Origin: Arthrobacter sp. GMC3
GTDB taxonomy: Bacteria; Actinomycetota; Actinomycetes; Actinomycetales; Micrococcaceae
NCBI RefSeq assembly: GCF_002929305.1
Contig: NZ_PJIO01000013.1
Coordinates: 51,188 to 115,187, forward strand
DNA length: 64,000 nucleotides
Direction: 5' to 3'
Shown: in pieces, positions 53,620 to 63,722 of the stretch
How positions within the stretch are numbered: the first letter of the stretch is position 1
How the letters are laid out: every line of letters starts with the position of its first letter
The notes under the pieces: model-generated
Seen by the model: only the letters and a program-made list of their open reading frames with translations
The model's database searches: none
Told to the model about the DNA's origin: nothing
Translations under genes and position numbers: made by a program

Positions 53620-54314
53620 TGCGCGCGTTGACTCGGGTGGGCAGGCCACGGGGCATGGCTGTCCCGCAATGAGGCAAAGCCCTCACGGGCAGCGGCCGCC
53701 GCGGCCAAAATGCCAACGACTGCGCTCGGGTTGTGAATGCGTCCTTCCAGGACGGCGGTGGCCGCCTCGTCAAGGTCGACCCACCGCAGTTGAATCTCGG
53801 CTTCCTCATCGGTACGCACGTGGCGATCGGTCTCGGGTACCTCTGAAATCTGCCGGGCCAGGTAGATTCTGATGGCTTCGCTGGAGGAACCCGGGGAGTT
53901 GAAGAAGTCGGTGAGAACATGCCATTGCCCGGCCACCAGATCGGCTTCTTCCGCCAGCTCCCGGGCTGCGCCTACAACAAAGTCCTCGCCGTCCACATCC
54001 AGAAGTCCCGCGGGAATTTCCCAAAGATCCATTTTCACGGGGTGGCGGTACTGGCGCAGTAACAACACCTGGTTGGCGTCGTTGAGAACCATGATGGCCA
54101 CGGCGCCAGGATGGGCGATGTAATCCCTGGTCAGCGGCTTGGAGCCGGGTTCCAGGGCAAAGGTGTCCGAGACCACGTCCCAGATTCGTCCTTGGTACAC
54201 CGTCGTGGAGGAGAGCATGGTGCGGTCACTGAGGGTATCAGCGACGGGCCCCTGCGATGAGGCAGGGCCTGGTTGCGTACTCTGCGCCGACGACGGCGTA
54301 CCAATTTCGCTCAT
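53616..54314 (-). CDS. Nudix hydrolase, ADP-ribose pyrophosphatase-like
   Basis: The 232-aa hydrolase carries a Nudix box at [24 protein letters not shown] in its key part [10 protein letters not shown], preceded by [16 protein letters not shown], typical of ADP-ribose/NADH pyrophosphatases. It has a 30-residue disordered N-terminus. It lies 6 nt after pyrG and overlaps xerD by 4 nt, a conserved actinobacterial order. Confidence 0.92.
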   Translation of the reverse strand: MSEIGTPSSAQSTQPGPASSQGPVADTLSDRTMLSSTTVYQGRIWDVVSDTFALEPGSKPLTRDYIAHPGAVAIMVLNDANQVLLLRQYRHPVKMDLWEIPAGLLDVDGEDFVVGAARELAEEADLVAGQWHVLTDFFNSPGSSSEAIRIYLARQISEVPETDRHVRTDEEAEIQLRWVDLDEAATAVLEGRIHNPSAVVGILAAAAAAREGFASLRDSHAPWPAHPSQRAQ

Positions 54315-54320
54315 GGTGCC

Positions 54321-56027
54321 TTAGACGTCCAGCAGACGGGTTGCGTTTTGACGGTCCAGAGCGGCGGCGATCAGCCCGGAGAAGAGAGCGTGGGGCCGGG
54401 TGGGGCGCGAGCTCAATTCCGGATGGGCCTGGGTGGAGACATAGTACGGGTGGACTTCGCGGGGAAGTTCAACAAATTCCACGAGCTTGCCATCGGGTGA
54501 GGTTCCGGAGAACACCAGCCCGGCGGCAGCAATCTGGTCGCGGTACTTGTTGTTGACTTCGTAGCGGTGACGGTGACGTTCGGAAACATCCGTGGTCCCG
54601 TAGGTCTCTGCAATGACAGAGCCCTCGGTCAGCACAGCCGGGTAGAGACCAAGGCGCATGGTTCCGCCAAGGTCGCCGTTGCCGTCCACAATGTCCAGCT
54701 GTTCTTCCATGGTGGCGATGACAGGGTACTTGGGGTTGTCATCGAACTCCGAGGAGGATGCGCCCTCAAGGCCCACAACGTTCCGGGCGTACTCGATAAC
54801 CATCGACTGCAGGCCCAGGCACAGGCCCAGCGTCGGGATCTGGTTTTCGCGGGCATATTTCAGGGCGCCAAGCTTGCCTTCGAGACCGCGGATACCGAAA
54901 CCACCGGGAACGCAGATTCCGTCAACGTCGCTCAACGCCTTGATGGCGCCAGCTTCTGTTGCACAGTCGTCGGAGGGGACCCAACGGATCTTGACCTTGG
55001 TGCTGTTGGCGAAGCCGCCGGCCCGCAGCGCCTCGGTGACGGAGAGGTAGGCGTCAGGCAGGTCAATGTACTTGCCGACCAAGGCAATCTCAACGTGGTG
55101 CAAGGGGTTGTGAACGGCTTCCAGGAGCTTGTCCCACTTGGTCCAGTCGACATCCTTGAACGGGAGGTCCAGGGCTCGCACAATGTAGGAATCCAGGCCC
55201 TGAGAGTGCAGGGTTTTGGGGATGTCGTAGATGCTCGGGGCATCGGGGCAGCCGATGACTGCTTCGACGTCCACGTCGCAGGCGCGACCGATCTTGGCGT
55301 GCATGGCCTCAGGCAGGACCCGGTCCGAGCGCAGGATTAAAGCGTCGGGCTGGATGCCCAAGGAGCGCAGGGCTGCAACGGAGTGCTGCGTGGGCTTGGT
55401 CTTCAGTTCCTGGGACGGGCCAATGTAAGGCACCAGGGAAACGTGGGCGAAGAAGACGTTGTTGCGGCCAATGTCCTGACGAACCTGGCGGGCAGACTCC
55501 AAGAACGGCTGAGATTCGATGTCACCGACGGTGCCACCAATTTCGGTGATGATGACATCGGGTGCGTTCTTACCTTCGGCAGGAAGGCGCATACGGCGCT
55601 TGATTTCATCGGTGATGTGCGGGATGACCTGCACGGTGTCGCCCAGGTATTCGCCGCGGCGTTCCTTGGCAATGACCGTGGAGTACACCTGACCGGTGGT
55701 GACGTTGGCGGATCCTTCAAGATTTTCATCAAGGAATCGCTCGTAGTGACCAATGTCCAGATCAGTCTCGGCGCCGTCGTCAGTAACGAAGACTTCACCG
55801 TGCTGGAAGGGATTCATGGTGCCTGGATCCACATTGAGATAGGGATCGAGTTTTTGCATTGTGACCGACAGGCCGCGTGCACGGAGCAGGTGACCGAGGC
55901 TGGAAGCCGTCAGTCCCTTACCGAGCGAGGACGCGACACCGCCGGTGACGAAGATGTGTTTGGTCGTCTTGGACTGACCACTGAACCGGGAATTTGATCG
56001 TTGAACCACGGAATTCGAGCCTATCAT
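54321..56027 (-). CDS. pyrG: CTP synthase
   Basis: PyrG makes CTP from UTP with glutamine nitrogen. The 568-aa protein has the N-terminal synthetase domain with [17 protein letters not shown] (P-loop) and [20 protein letters not shown], and a C-terminal glutaminase domain with the nucleophile in GLCLGLQSM and the His/Glu pair in HPELSSRPT. About 20 extra residues precede the core. The length and motifs are complete. Confidence 0.97.
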   Translation of the reverse strand: MIGSNSVVQRSNSRFSGQSKTTKHIFVTGGVASSLGKGLTASSLGHLLRARGLSVTMQKLDPYLNVDPGTMNPFQHGEVFVTDDGAETDLDIGHYERFLDENLEGSANVTTGQVYSTVIAKERRGEYLGDTVQVIPHITDEIKRRMRLPAEGKNAPDVIITEIGGTVGDIESQPFLESARQVRQDIGRNNVFFAHVSLVPYIGPSQELKTKPTQHSVAALRSLGIQPDALILRSDRVLPEAMHAKIGRACDVDVEAVIGCPDAPSIYDIPKTLHSQGLDSYIVRALDLPFKDVDWTKWDKLLEAVHNPLHHVEIALVGKYIDLPDAYLSVTEALRAGGFANSTKVKIRWVPSDDCATEAGAIKALSDVDGICVPGGFGIRGLEGKLGALKYARENQIPTLGLCLGLQSMVIEYARNVVGLEGASSSEFDDNPKYPVIATMEEQLDIVDGNGDLGGTMRLGLYPAVLTEGSVIAETYGTTDVSERHRHRYEVNNKYRDQIAAAGLVFSGTSPDGKLVEFVELPREVHPYYVSTQAHPELSSRPTRPHALFSGLIAAALDRQNATRLLDV

Positions 56028-56096
56028 CTAATGAGCCAATAGTCGTTCGCACCCGGTACGGAACCTCTCCGGCGGGCCACACAAAAACGAACCGTC

Positions 56097-57827
56097 TTAC
56101 GCTTTCCCTTGGCGGGCGTCTGCCAAAAGTTCCTTGGCATGGGCCTGTGCTGTTGCTGAATCCTCCTGCCCTGCCAGCATCCGGGCCAATTCCCGCACCC
56201 GTTCTTCATCGTTCAAAAGTCGTACATTGCTGGTGGTGATGCCACCGCCTGAGTTTTTACTCACAGAACTCTTTGTGACAAGAATATGCTGATCCGCGAA
56301 TGCCGCAACCTGGGGCAGGTGTGTGACGACCAAGACCTGAACGTGCTGGGCCAGCATGGCCAGCCTCCGGCCAATTTCGACGGCGGCCTTGCCACCAACA
56401 CCCGAGTCCACCTCGTCGAAGACGAAGGTGGGGACGGGATCCACCGTTGCCAGGACCACTTCCAGGGCCAGCATCACCCGCGAGAGCTCACCGCCTGAGG
56501 CGCCTTTGCCCAGCGGACGCGGCAAGGAGCCTGCGTGTGGCTGGAGCAGGAAGGCTATCTCGTCGGCACCATGGATGCCACGTTCGGTTGCTGTGATCTC
56601 AATGACCAGTTTCGCGTCGGGCATGGCCAGGGCCTTCAACTCGGCACTGACCTGCCGTGAGAGTTTCTCTGCGGCACTGCGGCGCAGCTTGGTCACTTCC
56701 GCTGCCCGATCCGCAAGTTCTACCAGGGAACTGGCCAGTTCCCCTTCGAGGGTTTCGATCCTGCCCGAGTCATCGGTCAGCTCGTTCAGCCGTACCCGGG
56801 CTTCTTCGGACCACAGCAGGACACCGTCAATGTCGGGCGCGTATTTGCGCACCAGAACGGCCAACTCACCCCGCCGGTCCTCCACCTCAGATAGACGGCC
56901 GGGCCCTTCCGAATCCAGTGAGGTTGCATAGCCCACCAGGTCCCGGGCAATGTCGGCCAGCAGGTAGCCCACCTCCGAGACGCGTTTGGCGGTTTCGGCC
57001 AGTTCGTCGTCGGAATCGGCTACGGCCTCAAGAAGGCGTTTGGCCGTGTCCACGAGGGTCACAGCGTCCGGCCCATCACCATAGTCTTCGGCGATCAACG
57101 CCTCGTGAGCGCCCAGGGAGGCCCGCCTGAGCTCCTCAACGTTGCCTAGCTTCACTGCCTCGGCCTTCAACAGTTCATCTTCGGCGGGCAAGGGTGCGAC
57201 GGCGTCGATCTCGGCCAGCGCGACCGTCAGGGACTCCGCCTCACGCAACCGTTCCCGGCTCGAGGTGCGCAGCAGTTCCAGTTCAGCCGCGGCTGCCTTC
57301 CAACGCCCGAAAACGCCGCTGTAAGCGGCCATCGCCGCGGGAAACGCCTTCTGGGCTTCGGCAGCGAATTTGTCCAATGCTTCACGCTGCGCGGCCGGGT
57401 TCTTCAGCCGGATCTGATCGGATTGCCCATGCACAGCAACCAGAGTCTCCCCCAGTTCGCTGAGCACTCCAATGGGTGCTGTGCGGCCACCCACGTGGGC
57501 CCGGCTCCGCCCGTCGGCGCTGACGGTGCGGGCCAGGATGAGCTGGGCACCGCCGTCGAACTCGTCAATGTCGGCACCTGCCTCTTGCGCACGCTTGAGA
57601 GCAGCATGCCCTGCCGGCAGTGTCAGCGTGGCCTCGGCGGAAGCGCTCTTGGCCCCGTTGCGCACGGCACCCGCGTCGGCACGGTTTCCCAACAGGAGTC
57701 CGACGGCGGTGACCACCATGGTCTTACCGGCACCGGTTTCACCACTCACAACGCTCAGTCCCGGGCCTAGTGGCAGCGTTGATTCGGAGATGACGCCAAG
57801 GTCGCGGATGCGAATCTCTTCAATCAT
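56097..57827 (-). CDS. recN: DNA repair protein RecN
   Basis: The 576-aa SMC-like ATPase acts in double-strand break repair. It has Walker A GETGAGKTM at residues 30-38, a coiled-coil middle (about 150-380), the signature GASGGELSRVML and Walker B VFDEVDSGVGG. It overlaps nadK by 4 nt (ATGA), and sits in the conserved order tlyA-nadK-recN. Confidence 0.96.
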   Translation of the reverse strand: MIEEIRIRDLGVISESTLPLGPGLSVVSGETGAGKTMVVTAVGLLLGNRADAGAVRNGAKSASAEATLTLPAGHAALKRAQEAGADIDEFDGGAQLILARTVSADGRSRAHVGGRTAPIGVLSELGETLVAVHGQSDQIRLKNPAAQREALDKFAAEAQKAFPAAMAAYSGVFGRWKAAAAELELLRTSSRERLREAESLTVALAEIDAVAPLPAEDELLKAEAVKLGNVEELRRASLGAHEALIAEDYGDGPDAVTLVDTAKRLLEAVADSDDELAETAKRVSEVGYLLADIARDLVGYATSLDSEGPGRLSEVEDRRGELAVLVRKYAPDIDGVLLWSEEARVRLNELTDDSGRIETLEGELASSLVELADRAAEVTKLRRSAAEKLSRQVSAELKALAMPDAKLVIEITATERGIHGADEIAFLLQPHAGSLPRPLGKGASGGELSRVMLALEVVLATVDPVPTFVFDEVDSGVGGKAAVEIGRRLAMLAQHVQVLVVTHLPQVAAFADQHILVTKSSVSKNSGGGITTSNVRLLNDEERVRELARMLAGQEDSATAQAHAKELLADARQGKA

Positions 57828-58891
57828 GATGTGTGCTGTCCCTCTTCCAGGCTGCCCGGCATCTCGTGGCGGGTGACGGTCAGATCGGGAACGGGTCGGA
57901 CGGGCCCGGTGGGCGGCCCTTCAAGCTGGGATTTGGGCTTGGGGTTCTTGATGATCGGCAGCTGTGAGGTGGAAGGGAAAGTTTCTTCCGTGGAGGGTCC
58001 ACGCCAGCCCTGGACAGGCAATTCAAATTTGCGCACGAGCCGCTCGGAAAAGGTCGAAATCTGCGTTCGAGCCAGTTTGACGGGCTTGCTGGAGCGCGTC
58101 ACCTCGATGCGGGCGCCGGGGAGCAGGTCCACTGTTCGGCGACCGTCGCACCAAATGACACCGTAGGCGCCATTGCGTGTGAGTACTTCTACGGCAAGTG
58201 TGGAGGTGGGGGCCACCACCAGGGGCTTGGCGAACAAGGCGTGGGCGCTGATGGGCACCATCAAAAGGGCCTCAACACCGGGCCACACCACCGGCCCGCC
58301 GGCGGAGAAGGCATAGGCGGTGGATCCTGTGGGGGTTGCCATGACCACACCGTCGCAGCCGAAGGAGCTCAAGGGGCGCCCATCCACCTCCGTGACCACT
58401 TCGATCATGCGTTCGCGGTTGCCTTTTTCCAGGGCCACCTCATTCAAAGCCCAAGTGTGGGCCACGACTTTCCCCTTGACCCGGACCTTGACGTCGAGTG
58501 TCATGCGTTCTTCCACCGAATACTTGCGGCGCACCACCCAGTCAACGGTTTCAATGAGGTCGGCTCGCTCGCTTTCGGCCAGGAAGCCCACATGGCCCAG
58601 ATTGACGCCCAGCAGCGGGAGGTCGTGGTCACGGACCAGCTCCGCGGCACGCAAGATGGTGCCGTCACCACCGAGCACCATGACCAGTTCAATGTCGGCA
58701 AGGGTGACATCGCGCCCCAGGATTTCCATGCTTACGTCGGAAACACCAAGGTAGCCGGTCATGTCGGCTAGTTCGTCGGCGTACATCACGGGAACGATGT
58801 TGTTTGCGTGGAGCTCCACGCACGCTTCCAGGGCAGCAATCATCGATTCCTCGCGCCCGGTGTGAGCAAGAATCAAGACGCGGCGTGTCAT
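57824..58891 (-). CDS. nadK: NAD kinase
   Basis: The 355-aa kinase makes NADP+. It has the GGDGT motif (VLGGDGTILRAAEL), NLGHVGFLAE and SSFGCDGVVMATPTGSTAY with the NE/D motif before it (NEVALEKGNRERM). AGGAAAG precedes the ATG at 58891; the longer frame to 58927 overlaps tlyA. The C-terminal 60 residues are Pro-rich and variable. Confidence 0.95.
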   Translation of the reverse strand: MTRRVLILAHTGREESMIAALEACVELHANNIVPVMYADELADMTGYLGVSDVSMEILGRDVTLADIELVMVLGGDGTILRAAELVRDHDLPLLGVNLGHVGFLAESERADLIETVDWVVRRKYSVEERMTLDVKVRVKGKVVAHTWALNEVALEKGNRERMIEVVTEVDGRPLSSFGCDGVVMATPTGSTAYAFSAGGPVVWPGVEALLMVPISAHALFAKPLVVAPTSTLAVEVLTRNGAYGVIWCDGRRTVDLLPGARIEVTRSSKPVKLARTQISTFSERLVRKFELPVQGWRGPSTEETFPSTSQLPIIKNPKPKSQLEGPPTGPVRPVPDLTVTRHEMPGSLEEGQHTS

Positions 58892-58917
58892 GTGTGTAGC
58901 TTTCCTCAAGTTAGATG

Positions 58918-59724
58918 TCAGGGCCAAACCTGGGCGAGCAAGGTATCCACTGCCCGAGTCTGTTCTTCGATCTTATGTGCCTGCGGTGACACTTCCCGAG
59001 TGGCCAGCAGAAAATACTCAACATTTCCATCTTGGCCGGGCAGCGTGCTCACTCCCAGTCCACGCAGTTCAAGCCCATTGGCAAGTGCTGATTGTGCCAC
59101 AAGGCCGACCGCACGTTTGCGCTCATTTTCGCTGCTCACGACGCCGGTCCGGGCCAGCCGGTCCTTGCCGACTTCAAATTGGGGTTTGACCATCAGCAGA
59201 AGGTCACCGCCCGGGCGTGTCGCCAGCGTCAGCGGCCCCATCACCATGGTGAGGGAGATAAACGAGAGGTCACAGACTGTCAGGTCAGCCGGTCCGCCAA
59301 TGTCAGCGGCGTGCATGTAGCGGATGTTGACGCCCTCGTACACGTCCACTCGGGGGTCCTCGCGCAGCGATTTGACCAGCTGGCCGTGCCCCACGTCGAC
59401 CGCGGCCACAGTGACGGCGCCGTTGCGCAGCAATACATCGGTGAAGCCGCCGGTGGAAGCGCCGGCGTCGAAACAGCGCTTCCCTGCGGCGCTGACATCG
59501 GGGAAGTACGCCAGTGCGCCGGCCAGTTTGTTCCCCGCGCGGGAGACGTAGTCGGGTTCGCCGTCTTCGGCCAAGGCAATCTCGGATTCGGCGGTCACTG
59601 GCAGGGACGCCTTGGTGGCGGTTTTTCCCGCCACGCTGATGCGGCCAGCCTTGATGAGGGTGGCCGCCAGTGTCCGGGAACGCGCGAGTTCGCGGTTGAC
59701 GAGTTCCTGGTCCAAACGTGTCAT
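58918..59724 (-). CDS. tlyA: TlyA-family rRNA methyltransferase
   Basis: The 268-aa protein has an N-terminal S4 RNA-binding domain (about 1-60: LDQELVNRELARSRTLAATL) and a FtsJ-like methyltransferase domain with the AdoMet motif FDAGASTGGFTDVLL and the catalytic LLMVKPQFEVGKD. TlyA methylates 2'-O of cytidines in 16S/23S rRNA and affects capreomycin sensitivity. It overlaps the small upstream gene by 4 nt. Confidence 0.95.
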   Translation of the reverse strand: MTRLDQELVNRELARSRTLAATLIKAGRISVAGKTATKASLPVTAESEIALAEDGEPDYVSRAGNKLAGALAYFPDVSAAGKRCFDAGASTGGFTDVLLRNGAVTVAAVDVGHGQLVKSLREDPRVDVYEGVNIRYMHAADIGGPADLTVCDLSFISLTMVMGPLTLATRPGGDLLLMVKPQFEVGKDRLARTGVVSSENERKRAVGLVAQSALANGLELRGLGVSTLPGQDGNVEYFLLATREVSPQAHKIEEQTRAVDTLLAQVWP

Positions 59725-59894
59725 GAGCCGCCTCCTACAACGGAGGAAGGATCGGCGTCGAGCTCTTGTTGCAGATCGGTGAGCAGTGTTTCGTAGATGG
59801 CGTTGTGCCGCGAGGTGGCCAGAATCGCCATGTGCGCTGCACGTGCCACGATGGCGTCCACGGCCGCGTCGCTTTGCTGGTTACTGCCGCTCAT
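59721..59894 (-). CDS. Small conserved-position protein, 57 aa
   Basis: A 57-aa product (MSGSNQQSDAAVDAIVARAA onward) overlaps both neighbours by 4 nt (ATGA at each end), so it is translationally coupled in the HAD-tlyA operon. It is soluble and helical with a Gly/Ser end. I do not recognise a family; the double overlap is the main evidence that it is real. Confidence 0.75.
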   Translation of the reverse strand: MSGSNQQSDAAVDAIVARAAHMAILATSRHNAIYETLLTDLQQELDADPSSVVGGGS

Positions 59895-60898
59895 GATGCC
59901 GGGCTGTGCCAGATCACTTGCGGGGCCGTGGCGGTGTCGGATTCAGGCACAGCAGCCCACCAGGCGGCGCAGGCTGCCCGCCAGGCGTCGATGGTGTTGC
60001 CACCGCCGTCGCTGGCTCGTGTCACCACAACAGTGCCGTCCCTGGCCTCGGCGCGTTCGCCGCCGCAAGTGAAGGTCCCGTTCTCGCTCGTAATCTCGGG
60101 GTATGGCTGGTAGAAATCTTTGAGGGTTTCGATGATAAAACCCGGACGCTCGGCAGTTCTGGCCCGCAGCGCCGACTCGCACGAGTCAACGCCGGTAAGG
60201 ACCAAGATGGTGGCCATGCCGGCGTTGTTGCCGCCAAGAATGTCCGTATCCAGGCGGTCCCCGACCACCACTGGGGACTTTGCCCCCAGGCGCTGGGCTG
60301 CCGTGAGGAACAGTGGAGCCTCGGGCTTGCCTGCCACCAGGGGATCATGTCCGACGGCGGCACGAACGGCGGCCACCAGCGTCCCGTTACCCGGGGCAAT
60401 GCCACGGTCCCGGGGAATGGTCATGTCCGTGTTGGTGGCAATCCAGGCGGCGCCACCGTTGATGGCAAACGCCGCCTCGGCCAGGTTGGCCCAGCCCAGT
60501 TTCGGGTCAAACCCCTGGATAACAACATCGGGGCCGTCGTTGGCGCTGTGGACCACGTTCATGCCCACCTGCTCAACTTCTTGCACCAAAGCGGCACTGC
60601 CCACCACCATCACCTTGCTGCCCCGGGGAAACTTTAGCGCCAAAAGTGCTGCGCCGGCCTGTGCGGAACTGACCACTTGGTCATCCGCCGCCGGCGCACC
60701 CAAATCTCGCAGGTGAGAGGCCACATGGGCTGGGGTGCGCGACGCATTGTTCGTCACGTACGCCAGCTTCACGTTGATCTCAGCGAGTCCAACCAGCGCC
60801 TCAATGGCACCAGGGATCGCATGAGGGCCCGCATAAACCACACCATCTAGATCCGCCAGGACGGCGTCAAAGCCGCTCAGCAAAGTTTCCCCGGGCAA
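59891..60898 (-). CDS. HAD-IIA family hydrolase (NagD-like)
   Basis: The protein has about 335 aa from TTG at 60898. The nucleophile motif DAVLADLDGVVYAG is at the N-terminus, followed by the C2-type cap with VTNNASRTP, and motif IV VVGDRLDTDILGGNNAG. Relatives dephosphorylate nucleotides or phosphoglycolate. The open frame continues to 61147 but those residues are antisense-like overlap with the previous gene. GGAGG lies 9 nt before the TTG. Confidence 0.9.
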   Translation of the reverse strand: MPGETLLSGFDAVLADLDGVVYAGPHAIPGAIEALVGLAEINVKLAYVTNNASRTPAHVASHLRDLGAPAADDQVVSSAQAGAALLALKFPRGSKVMVVGSAALVQEVEQVGMNVVHSANDGPDVVIQGFDPKLGWANLAEAAFAINGGAAWIATNTDMTIPRDRGIAPGNGTLVAAVRAAVGHDPLVAGKPEAPLFLTAAQRLGAKSPVVVGDRLDTDILGGNNAGMATILVLTGVDSCESALRARTAERPGFIIETLKDFYQPYPEITSENGTFTCGGERAEARDGTVVVTRASDGGGNTIDAWRAACAAWWAAVPESDTATAPQVIWHSPAS

Positions 60899-60902
60899 AG
60901 GA

Positions 60903-63131
60903 CTAGTCCTCCAGGTGATCGTGCTCGTGAAGGTCGCCGTGCGCGCCGCCGTCGTGCGTGTCAGTGCCTTCGAAGAGCTCATCCAGGTCTTCATCGCCGG
61001 ATCCGCCCATCTCGGCACGGTCAAGCTCGTCATCAACGCTGTCCTCGTCGGATTCAGCATCGTCGGAATCGAACGACGTCGAATCGGCGTCGTCAGCCTC
61101 AACGTCGTCATGGACGTTGACGGGTGCGTTCTCATCCACGCCCACAACGGAGGGCGCCGTCGCCGGCTCCATCACGTCGGAGACGCGGGTGCGCGGACGC
61201 AATTCCACACCGAGATCATCGTCGTCGTCGCCCAGGTCAACGATGATCGAATCCGTGCTGTCGTCGATGCCCAGGGCTTCCTCAGCAACAAGAGCCTGAC
61301 GCTCCCACGTCTTGGCCTCATCCTTGCGGTTGACCGCACGCAAGACCATGCCGTATGCACGGAACAGGCGGGGGCTGAAGGAGAAGGCGCGGTTGATATC
61401 CAGTTGCGGGATTTCAAGAACAGACAATGCTGCCTCAAGGTCACCCATGTCGCCGCGGGCGCCGGACTCGACGATAGCCAATTCCACCTTCCCTGCAGTA
61501 TCCAGAGTCTCTGCGTCCTCGGACTTGATCAGGTCCAGGGCGCGGTCCGGACGACCCAAGCCGCGCTCACAGTCGGCCATGAGCGGCAGATGTACGTTGG
61601 AACCGCTGATACGACGGTAGGTACGCAGTTCACGCAGCGCCTCGGCGTAGTTGCCCGCGGCGTAGGCCGTCATGGCGACAGCTTCGCGAACACAGGCAAG
61701 ACGCCCACCGCGACGGCTCGCCGCAAGGGCGTGCTGGAAAGCAAGCTCGGGGTCGAAGTCGATCAAACGACCAGCCATGACCAGGTGCTTGGTTACCCAT
61801 TCATTGTTGCGGGAGTCAAGGATGCGCAACTGGGCGCGGGTTACCTTGTCGAGCTCTTCGCCGGTGACATCGGGATCGATCTCGGGTGAACGGTCGCGGT
61901 CCGGGCGGTTGGAACTGCGCAGGTCGCCGGCGTTGCGTGCCGGTGCCACGCGCGGTCCGCGGTCCTCACGGTTACCGCCGAATGCCGGGCGGTCGCCGGA
62001 CGGGCGTCCACCCTGGCCGCCGCGGTCATCGCGGTTGCCGTAGGGGCGGTCTCCGCCAGTACGTGCCGGACGGTCGCCGTAGCCACCGCGGTCGCCTGCA
62101 GGCTTGCGGTCACCGTAGGGACGGTCGCCGGACGGGCGTCCACCCTGGCCGCCGCGGTCATCGCGGTTGCCATAGGGGCGGTCTCCGCCAGTACGTGCCG
62201 GTCGGTCGCCGCCACGGTTGTCGCGGTCTCCGTAGGGTCGGTCGCCCGACGGGCGTCCACCCTGGCCGCCGCGGTCATCGCGGTTGCCATAGGGGCGGTC
62301 TCCGCCAGTACGTGCCGGGCGGTCACCATAGGGCTTGCGATCGTCACGGTTACCGCCAAATGCCGGGCGGTCGCCGCCACGGTTGTCGCGGTCGCCGTAG
62401 GGTCGGTCATTTGCCGGACGTGCCGGGCGGTCACCGTAAGTGCGTCCACCCTGGGCGCCGCGGTTGTCCCGATCACCGAAAGGCTTCCTGTCTTCACGAC
62501 GTCCGTTTACCATCGGGCGGTCAGCCGTGCGGTTGTCGCGGTCGCCGTAGGGCTTGCGATCGTCACGGTTACCGCTGAATGCCGGACGGTCGCCGGACGG
62601 GCGTCCACCTTGAGCACCGCGGTCGTCGCGGTTGCCGTAGGGGCGATCGTTGGAGGGACGTGCCGGACGGTCGCCGTAGCCACCGCGGTCGCCTGCGGGC
62701 TTGCGGTCACCGTAGGGACGGTCGCCTGAAGGTCGGCCGCCTTGGCCGCCACGGTTATCGCGGTCGCCGTAGGGGCGGTCACTTGCCGGACGTGCCGGCC
62801 GGTCGCCGTAGCCACCGCGGTTGTCGCGGTCGCCGGACGGGCGTCCACCCTGGCCGCCACGATCATCGCGGTTGCCGTAAGGGCGGTCACTGGAGGGACG
62901 TGCCGGACGGTCGCCGTAGCCACCGCGGTCGCCTGCGGGCTTGCGGTCACCGTAGGGACGGTCGCCTGAAGGTCGGCCGCCTTGGCCGCCACGGTTGTCA
63001 CGATCCCCATAAGCGCGTGCACTGGGGGGCTTGCGGTCGCCAGCAGGGGGGCGTCCGCCCTGGCCGCGGCCATCCCCACCCTTGTCCGAGTGTGAGGATC
63101 CTTCGCGGTTACTACCGTACTGCTCAGCCAT
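60903..63131 (-). CDS. Large protein with Arg/Gly/Asp-rich repeats, TPR-like middle and acidic tail
   Basis: The protein has 742 aa from the ATG at 63131 (AGGAG upstream). Residues about 35-395 are built of degenerate repeats of GDRPYGDRDNRGGQGGRPSG and variants, a highly charged disordered region. Residues about 415-630 form a helical TPR-like domain (AFQHALAASRRGGRLACVRE, YAEALRELRTYRRISG). The last 100 residues are strongly acidic and end in HDHLED. TPR-plus-disorder proteins occur here in related actinobacteria, but the function is not known. RNA binding or condensate formation is a possibility. Confidence 0.85.
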   Translation of the reverse strand: MAEQYGSNREGSSHSDKGGDGRGQGGRPPAGDRKPPSARAYGDRDNRGGQGGRPSGDRPYGDRKPAGDRGGYGDRPARPSSDRPYGNRDDRGGQGGRPSGDRDNRGGYGDRPARPASDRPYGDRDNRGGQGGRPSGDRPYGDRKPAGDRGGYGDRPARPSNDRPYGNRDDRGAQGGRPSGDRPAFSGNRDDRKPYGDRDNRTADRPMVNGRREDRKPFGDRDNRGAQGGRTYGDRPARPANDRPYGDRDNRGGDRPAFGGNRDDRKPYGDRPARTGGDRPYGNRDDRGGQGGRPSGDRPYGDRDNRGGDRPARTGGDRPYGNRDDRGGQGGRPSGDRPYGDRKPAGDRGGYGDRPARTGGDRPYGNRDDRGGQGGRPSGDRPAFGGNREDRGPRVAPARNAGDLRSSNRPDRDRSPEIDPDVTGEELDKVTRAQLRILDSRNNEWVTKHLVMAGRLIDFDPELAFQHALAASRRGGRLACVREAVAMTAYAAGNYAEALRELRTYRRISGSNVHLPLMADCERGLGRPDRALDLIKSEDAETLDTAGKVELAIVESGARGDMGDLEAALSVLEIPQLDINRAFSFSPRLFRAYGMVLRAVNRKDEAKTWERQALVAEEALGIDDSTDSIIVDLGDDDDDLGVELRPRTRVSDVMEPATAPSVVGVDENAPVNVHDDVEADDADSTSFDSDDAESDEDSVDDELDRAEMGGSGDEDLDELFEGTDTHDGGAHGDLHEHDHLED
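61950..63030 (-). repeat. Coding tandem repeat region
   Basis: About 1.1 kb of imperfect, GC-rich DNA repeats encode the Arg/Gly/Asp-rich segment of the 742-aa protein. Periods of about 60 bp (20 codons) and shorter sub-repeats are visible, several identical over long runs. The region is prone to slippage and to repeat-number variation. Confidence 0.85.
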
Positions 63132-63236
63132 GCCGACTCCTATACCTTTGAGCGCACTAACTGGCACAGTAACAGCCGCTCTTCACTATTGATCTTCTAC
63201 TGCAAAAATCTTGGACCCAATGGCCCACAGTACAGT

Positions 63237-63722
63237 CTAGTCGAGGCTGAGCGTCCCACCCATGAATCTGGCGAATCTGGCCAAGATGAGGGGCCAATCA
63301 CAATCAAAACCGCTGATGGACTGTACGTCCTGAATCTGGTCGAACGCGATGGTAACCCTGCAGGAACTGTCCGTCCCAGGATCGAACCGGATCTCAACAT
63401 CCAGCGGCACGTGAGACTCCTGACCTAGTGTCCACTCCAACTGAATACGGGCCGGCGATTGCCAGTCCACAATGTCCGCCCAGATTACTTCCTCACCATC
63501 TTCAGATTCTTCAACCAAGTGGTCGCGAAGGAAGGCCACATGAGAGCCCTCGCCGAAAGAACTCTCGGTGCCAACTGGCCACCAGAGATGTACCGCGTCT
63601 GTGAATCCATCGAAGGCATGAACCACGGAGGTACCGATCACCAACGACTCGGAACGGCGGTTGCCGATCTCCTTGGCTTCAACGTAGTCGGGCTCAGATG
63701 CATGCGAAAAAATGTCAGACAT
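63237..63722 (-). CDS. SRPBCC/AHSA1-family protein
   Basis: The 161-aa protein has the helix-grip pattern of AHSA1 (Aha1-like) proteins: VVHAFDGFTDAVHLWWPVGTES near the N-terminus, then DIVDWQSPARIQLEW and CRVTIAFDQI. It is probably a small-ligand binding protein; no catalytic residues are known. It stands alone between the repeat protein and the rRNA operon. Confidence 0.82.
   Translation of the reverse strand: MSDIFSHASEPDYVEAKEIGNRRSESLVIGTSVVHAFDGFTDAVHLWWPVGTESSFGEGSHVAFLRDHLVEESEDGEEVIWADIVDWQSPARIQLEWTLGQESHVPLDVEIRFDPGTDSSCRVTIAFDQIQDVQSISGFDCDWPLILARFARFMGGTLSLD

Noticed and set aside
60899..61147. N-terminal extension of the HAD-IIA hydrolase
   Set aside because: The added 83 residues overlap the upstream gene in another phase and are Thr/Arg-rich shadow sequence; the nucleophile motif begins right after the TTG at 60898.
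61950..63030. CRISPR-like array appearance of the GC-rich repeats
   Set aside because: The repeats are in frame inside a complete protein-coding gene, the spacers are not unique, and no cas genes are present.
61841..63151. Several long frames antisense or out of phase to the repeat protein
   Set aside because: They are low-complexity shadows of the Arg/Gly/Asp repeats and have no start signals.
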